Position numbers and translations under genes: made by a program
The notes under the pieces: model-generated
What the model was told of the DNA's origin: nothing
Seen by the model: the letters and a program-made list of their open reading frames with translations, nothing else
Databases searched by the model: none
Shown: positions 5,310 to 9,075 of the stretch, piece by piece
Position numbering within the stretch: the first letter of the stretch is position 1
Layout: every line of letters starts with the position of its first letter
NCBI GenBank assembly: GCA_003220985.1
Contig: QHTY01000077.1
Location: 1-9,075, forward strand
DNA length: 9,075 nt
Direction of reading: 5' to 3'
From: Gemmatimonadota bacterium
Lineage (GTDB): Bacteria > Gemmatimonadota > Gemmatimonadetes > Gemmatimonadales > GWC2-71-9

Positions 5310-7560
5310 CCGCTCCGTCCAAACTGCCGCGTGTACTTCACAATCAATGATCTCGCCTGCGGCCGATTCCACCGGAAGAAGCCGTCGGCCTCCTGTCCTT
5401 CATTAAAGACGACGAACAATCCGGTGCCCGCCGTGCTGAGCCAGCCGAACCGCGCGTTGGCCGTCCACGCGTGGGCCTGATTGCTGTATTGCACCAGTGT
5501 TTGGAGCATGATTCGCGGCGTAAAGAAGTACGCAACGCGCGGAGCGATTAGGACGCGGGTGAAGTTGCCCTGGTCCAGACGCACGTCGTTGTACTCGACG
5601 CGCACCGACGTCGTGAGGGAGCTCCCGCGGCGCAGGGCCACCGTCGCGCCACCCCCACGACGTGTTCCGTTGTAGAACCCGCCGATGTCGAGGCGCAGAT
5701 CGAGCGACAGCGGCGCGCTCGGGTTCGTCGTCAGGTCGAAGCCGAACGACGAATAATCGTACGAGCCGACCGGCAGCGTGACCGTGCGGGCGATCGCGAA
5801 CGGTTGCTGCAGTCCCTGGTGCTCGACGTTGAACTCGGGACCAAACCGACCGCCATTCGCGAGCTCCACCTCCGTCAGATCGAAGTGGATGCGGCCTTCC
5901 TGCCAGACCCCGTCCAGGCCGTAGTACCCGCGGTAGTTCACGTGGGGAATCCACTGTTTGACGATCGGGATACTCGGGAGCCGTTTCTTCCACTGGACGC
6001 CCGCCTCGTAATAGCGATAGCCGCCGCGGCGGTTGAGGAATCCGACCTGCGGATCGAAGCCGCTCCCGACCTGGATGATGCGCGCGACATTGGTCCAGGA
6101 TCCGGTCTCCTGGCCGAGGCGCGCGCTGAATGCGGATGCATCGCCGTCGGGCCCGGGCACGGCCGACCTCGCGCCCCACCAGTCGATCGTCCAGGCGTCG
6201 TGGATGCCGAGCCGGCCGTCGACGCCGTACACGCGGTTCCAATCGCCGCTGTTACCTGTCGCCAGTCGCTGCACGGCGATCGCGCCAATGCGCGAGCGGG
6301 CGGCAAGCTCGTGCTGCAGTCGCAACATCGAGTAGCCCTGGTGCTCCGTGAAGATCTCCAAACCACCGACTGTAAATTGCCCGACCCGTCCACTGAGCCG
6401 TCCTCCACCCACGATGGTGACCGGCTGGCCGAGCGTGTCAATGCCGATGCGACGGGTGAAAAACAGGTCGACCGCCTGCGGCGTGCCGGCGGAGAAAACG
6501 CCGGCATTCTCGAGGAAGAACGGCCGCTTCTCCGGGAAGAACAATGGAAAGCGCGTCAAGTTCGTACGCTGTTCGTCGACCTCGACCTGCGCGAAGTCGG
6601 TGTTGTACGTGAGGTCGAGCGTCAGACTCGGCGTGACGCCGTACTTGAGCTCGCCGCCGACGTCGCCACGCTCGCGCGCTTCGGGATCGACGGCAAAGTT
6701 GCGTTCCACGCCCGTGAGCGCGTACGGCGTCACGGTCAACACTCGCCGCGAGGGTACCTGGATCCCCTGCAGCGTGCCGGCATGAGAGACCTTCATGAGG
6801 CTGAACTGCCGCGGCACGAAGGACCAGAACGACTCTTCATTCTTGCGGCGGATGCTGCGCACGAGGTTGAGTCCCCACGTCTGCACGTCCCCCGCCCCGT
6901 AGCGCAATGTCGTGAACGGAATCCGGAACTCGGCGTACCACCCGGCGGAGTCGGCCGACGTCGCGACGGTCCACGTGCCGTCCCAGTTGAGGTTGAAGCC
7001 CCCAAGGGAGCCCGCCATAGCCCGCGTCTGGCCAGGCAGTTGGATGCCACCGCCTTCTCCTTCATTCACAACCTGTGCGTCGTACTCGATGGCCGCCGGC
7101 GTGGTGGTGAACACGAAGCCGTTTTGCCGGTCGTGGTAGGTATCGAGGAGGATGCCGAAGTAGTCGCTCTTCGAGATGTCGCCGTCGCGCACCTTTTCGC
7201 CGGGGACAATGCCGTCATGCTCCGAGTCGTAGAGCCAGGCGCCGACGTAGAGGGCCTCACCGTCGGTGATGATACGCACTTCAGTTCGTTCGGTGACCGG
7301 CTGACCTTCATGCAGCTCGCGTTGCACGAAGCCGGTGATTGGCTCGACCGTCTGCCAGACGGGTTCAGTCAGACGCCCATCGATGGTCGGCGGCGAGGCG
7401 ACGACGTGCGCGCGCGACCGGGTGTGAGAGAATCGGAGGCCGCCCCCGCCGCCCCCGCCGCCCCCGCCGCCCCCGCCGCCTGGGTCGCGGACAGGGGACT
7501 CGCAACGAGCAACGCGAGGACGAAAACAAGGCCGCAGGGGCCTCTAGTGCGACGGGTCAC
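5306..7560 (-). CDS. CBM9-like / DUF5916 outer-membrane beta-barrel protein, frame broken near N-terminus
   Basis: This is an envelope protein of unknown function; the fold suggests an outer-membrane barrel with a periplasmic carbohydrate-binding-like domain. The intact stretch from GTG 7327 encodes 673 residues. The CBM9-like domain is about 1-180 (EALYVGAWLYD, SDYFGILLDTYHDRQNGF, WYAEFRIPFTTLRYG). The DUF5916 barrel follows, with the hallmark NTDFAQVEVDEQ (242-253) and FPLFFPEKRPFFLENAG (260-276), then many alternating strands to the C-terminus. The GTG at 7327 is not the true start: the same frame continues upstream with ASPPTIDGRLTEPVWQ, the usual domain opening, yet reaches a stop at 7544-7546 without another ATG/GTG/TTG start. 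A different - frame from GTG 7560 gives a convincing signal peptide (TRRTRGPCG, then LVFVLALLVASPLSATQ) and ends at 7369. Joining the two needs one extra base or two fewer between about 7400 and 7480. Repaired, the protein is about 750 residues, normal for the family. It may be a pseudogene, a phase-variable gene or a sequencing error. Confidence 0.88.
7408..7416. repeat. Alternating GC tract at the probable frameshift
   Basis: There are nine alternating G and C bases. Removing one GC dinucleotide here joins the signal-peptide frame to the mature frame as SLTPGRAHVVASPPTIDG, a natural N-terminus. It is therefore the neatest candidate for the frame-breaking change, although an indel in the C5 runs at 7439-7480 could also do it. 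Confidence 0.45.
7439..7480. repeat. 9-bp tandem repeat GCCGCCCCC, four copies plus a part
   Basis: Four perfect 9-bp units start at 7439, 7448, 7457 and 7466, followed by GCCGCC. On the - strand in the signal-peptide frame they encode Ala-Ala-Gly repeats just after the predicted signal-peptide cleavage region of the barrel protein. In the mature-domain frame they give poly-Gly. Gain or loss of whole units keeps frame, but a slip inside a C5 run does not. Confidence 0.9.
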
Positions 7561-7609
7561 TGCGCAACAGTTTGCGGTGCGGACGACAAACCGGCAACCA
7601 TCGGCTTCC

Positions 7610-7614
7610 AGGAG
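7610..7614 (+). promoter_or_regulatory. Shine-Dalgarno AGGAG for the GH109-like gene
   Basis: AGGAG lies five bases before the ATG at 7620. It fixes that start over an in-frame TTG at 7572, whose extra 16 residues would precede and spoil the Tat signal. Confidence 0.75.
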
Positions 7615-7619
7615 TGCGC

Positions 7620-8960
7620 ATGAACGACCCCACCCGCCGCGAGTTCCTCCAAACCACGGCTGCCATCGGACTCGGCATGGCGTTGACGCCCGACATATCG
7701 CCTGCCCAGAAACCAGCGCCCGGCCCCGGCACGCTGTTCGCTGCACCACCGCTCGAGCGCGTGCGCATCGGCTTCGTGGGGGTGGGCGGAATGGGGAGCG
7801 TGCACGTCGCCAACCTGCTCAAGATCGAAGGCGTCGAGCTCAAAGCCATCTGCGACATCGTCGACTGGAAGGTCGCGCGCGCGCAGGACATGGCCGTGGC
7901 GGCGGACCAACCGAAACCCACCGGCTACTCGCGCGGGCCGCGCGACTTCGAGCGCATGTGCGCCGAGCAGGATCTCGACCTCGTGTACACGGCGACGCCG
8001 TGGGAGTGGCACGTGCCGGTGCTGCTCGCCGCGATGAAGAACGGCAAACACGCGGCCACCGAAGTGCCCGCGGCGATGAGCGTGGACGACTGCTGGCAGC
8101 TCGTCGAAACCGCGGAGCGGCTGAAGAAGCATTGCCTCATGATGGAGAATTGCTGCTACGATCGCCGTGAAATGCTGGCCCTGAACCTGGTGCGCAAGGG
8201 CGTGCTCGGCGAAGTGCTGCACGGCGAGTGCGGGTACCTGCACGACCTGCGGAGCATCAAGTTCGCGAAAGAAGGAGAGGGTTTGTGGCGGCGCGCCTGG
8301 TCGCAGGCCCACGACGGCAATCTCTACCCCACGCACGGCCTCGGGCCCATCGCCCAGTGCATGGACATCAATCGCGGCAACCGGTTCGACTTTCTCGTGT
8401 CGATCAGCTCGAACCACCGCGGCCTGGAACAGTACGCCGCCGAGCATTTCGCCGACGCGGATCCGCGGCGCCACGAAGCGTACAAGCTGGGCGACGTCAA
8501 CACGACGCTCATCCGCACCGTCAAGGGCCAGACGATCTTTCTCAGCCACAACACCAACAACGCCCGGCCCTACAGCCGCATCAACCTGGTGCAAGGCACC
8601 AAGGGGATCATTCAAGGATGGCCCGACCGGATTTACGTCGAAGGCCGGAGTCCCGAGGATGAGTGGGAGCCGCTCGACCGGTACTTCACGGAGTTCGAGC
8701 ATCCGCTCTGGAAGTCCGAGCGCGTGCAACACGCCACGGGCGGCCACGGCGGCATGGATTTCCTCGAGGATTGGCGGCTGATCGAATGCTTGCGCCGAGG
8801 CCAGCCGACCGACCAGAACGTCTACGACGCCGCGGCGTGGAGTGTCATTGTGGAGCTGACGGAGCGGTCAGTTGCAGGTCGCGGCAAGCCGCAGGATATC
8901 CCCGACTTCACGCGAGGCAGCTGGGAACGCACGCCGTCGCTTGGAATCATCGAGTCGTGA
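7620..8960 (+). CDS. Tat-exported Gfo/Idh/MocA-fold enzyme, GH109-type alpha-N-acetylgalactosaminidase
   Basis: This 446-residue protein is exported folded with its cofactor. The Tat signal is TRREFLQTTAAIGLGMAL (5-22). The mature part opens with an NAD-binding Rossmann fold, RIGFVGVGGMGSVH (49-62). Motifs shared with the founding GH109 enzyme of Elizabethkingia (from memory) are PWEWH (127-131), YLHDLR (206-211), YPTHGLGP (236-243), MDINRGNR (248-255), ARPY (315-318), GHGGMD (375-380) and DVYDLA-like NVYDAAAW (400-407), ending in IPDFTRGSW. The EKP motif of ordinary family dehydrogenases is EVP here (148-150), as in GH109, which cleaves GalNAc by a transient NAD-dependent oxidation with no net redox change. 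Length matches (founding enzyme about 444). It is transcribed divergently from the barrel gene with a very short shared upstream region. It could release GalNAc from glycans in the periplasm. Some GH109-like proteins have other substrates, so GalNAc specificity is likely but not certain. Confidence 0.92.
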   Translation: MNDPTRREFLQTTAAIGLGMALTPDISPAQKPAPGPGTLFAAPPLERVRIGFVGVGGMGSVHVANLLKIEGVELKAICDIVDWKVARAQDMAVAADQPKPTGYSRGPRDFERMCAEQDLDLVYTATPWEWHVPVLLAAMKNGKHAATEVPAAMSVDDCWQLVETAERLKKHCLMMENCCYDRREMLALNLVRKGVLGEVLHGECGYLHDLRSIKFAKEGEGLWRRAWSQAHDGNLYPTHGLGPIAQCMDINRGNRFDFLVSISSNHRGLEQYAAEHFADADPRRHEAYKLGDVNTTLIRTVKGQTIFLSHNTNNARPYSRINLVQGTKGIIQGWPDRIYVEGRSPEDEWEPLDRYFTEFEHPLWKSERVQHATGGHGGMDFLEDWRLIECLRRGQPTDQNVYDAAAWSVIVELTERSVAGRGKPQDIPDFTRGSWERTPSLGIIES

Positions 8961-8963
8961 CGA

Positions 8964-9075
8964 TCAACGCAGGCAGCCGATCCGAGTCTGGGCCACGACG
9001 ACATCGTCGAACCACACGTTTCCAGCGCTCGCGTCCGTGATGTAGTTCTGCAGCCAGATGTGGTTCAGTTGCAGC
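8964..9075 (-). CDS. 3' end of a lectin/glucanase-like secreted protein (start outside window)
   Basis: On the - strand the frame is open from the right edge (first full codon at 9074) to TGA at 8964-8966, giving 36 residues. They read LQLNHIWLQNYITDAS, then AGNVWFDDVVVAQTRIGCLR. The pattern xVWFDDVVVAxxRIG is the usual last strand of concanavalin A-like lectin/glucanase jelly-rolls and of some polysaccharide lyases. The stop sits three bases past the stop of the convergent GH109-like gene, which is typical tight packing and supports the reading frame. The catalytic or binding role cannot be judged from this fragment. Confidence 0.62.
   Translation of the reverse strand, partial: LQLNHIWLQNYITDASAGNVWFDDVVVAQTRIGCLR

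Noticed and set aside
5804..8170. 788-codon open frame on the + strand
   Set aside because: It runs antisense through the barrel gene and out of frame into the GH109-like gene. Its translation is low-complexity Arg/Ala/Val/Asp-rich with no domain, as expected for a shadow in high-GC DNA.
7557..8747. 396-codon open frame on the - strand
   Set aside because: It is antisense to the well-supported GH109-like gene; the translation shows no family motif.

Overview
The window is GC-rich, densely packed bacterial DNA. The best guess for the source is a Gemmatimonadota-like soil or sediment bacterium, with moderate confidence. This rests on the lipoprotein that has a Cys-poly-Pro-Ig-like-propeller layout, the DUF5916/CBM9-type outer-membrane protein, the Tat-exported GH109-type enzyme and the overall codon use. 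No RNA gene, CRISPR array, insertion sequence or phage gene is visible.

Left third (1-2895, + strand): a sugar-1-phosphate cassette. It holds the 3' half of a galactose-1-phosphate uridylyltransferase that runs in from the left edge, an inositol-monophosphatase-superfamily phosphatase, and a GHMP kinase whose motifs match the kinase half of plant L-arabinokinase (ARA1) better than ordinary galactokinase. The phosphatase and kinase genes overlap by ATGA. Between the transferase and the phosphatase lies a 16-bp tandem repeat array (441-520). Each repeat starts with ATGA, and these ATGAs form an unbroken stop/start relay from the transferase stop to the phosphatase start.

Middle (2997-5309, + strand): a receiver-GGDEF protein in which both domains have lost signature residues, followed by a lipoprotein with a TolB-like beta-propeller. 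The lipoprotein gene is more A/T-rich than its neighbours.

Right part (5306-9075): a large outer-membrane barrel protein on the - strand converges on the lipoprotein gene, and the two share a TTAA stop. Its signal peptide and mature domain are in different reading frames, so the gene is frameshifted or contains a sequence error. Divergent from it is a Tat-exported Gfo/Idh/MocA-fold enzyme of the GH109 alpha-N-acetylgalactosaminidase type. Three bases past that gene's stop lies the 3' end of another - strand gene, which leaves the window.

Together the genes suggest glycan use. The GH109 enzyme, the barrel protein and the partial lectin-like protein act in the envelope. The cytoplasmic kinase, uridylyltransferase and phosphatase handle released sugars, possibly galactose or L-arabinose. 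That functional link is inferred from gene content and is not shown by a shared operon.
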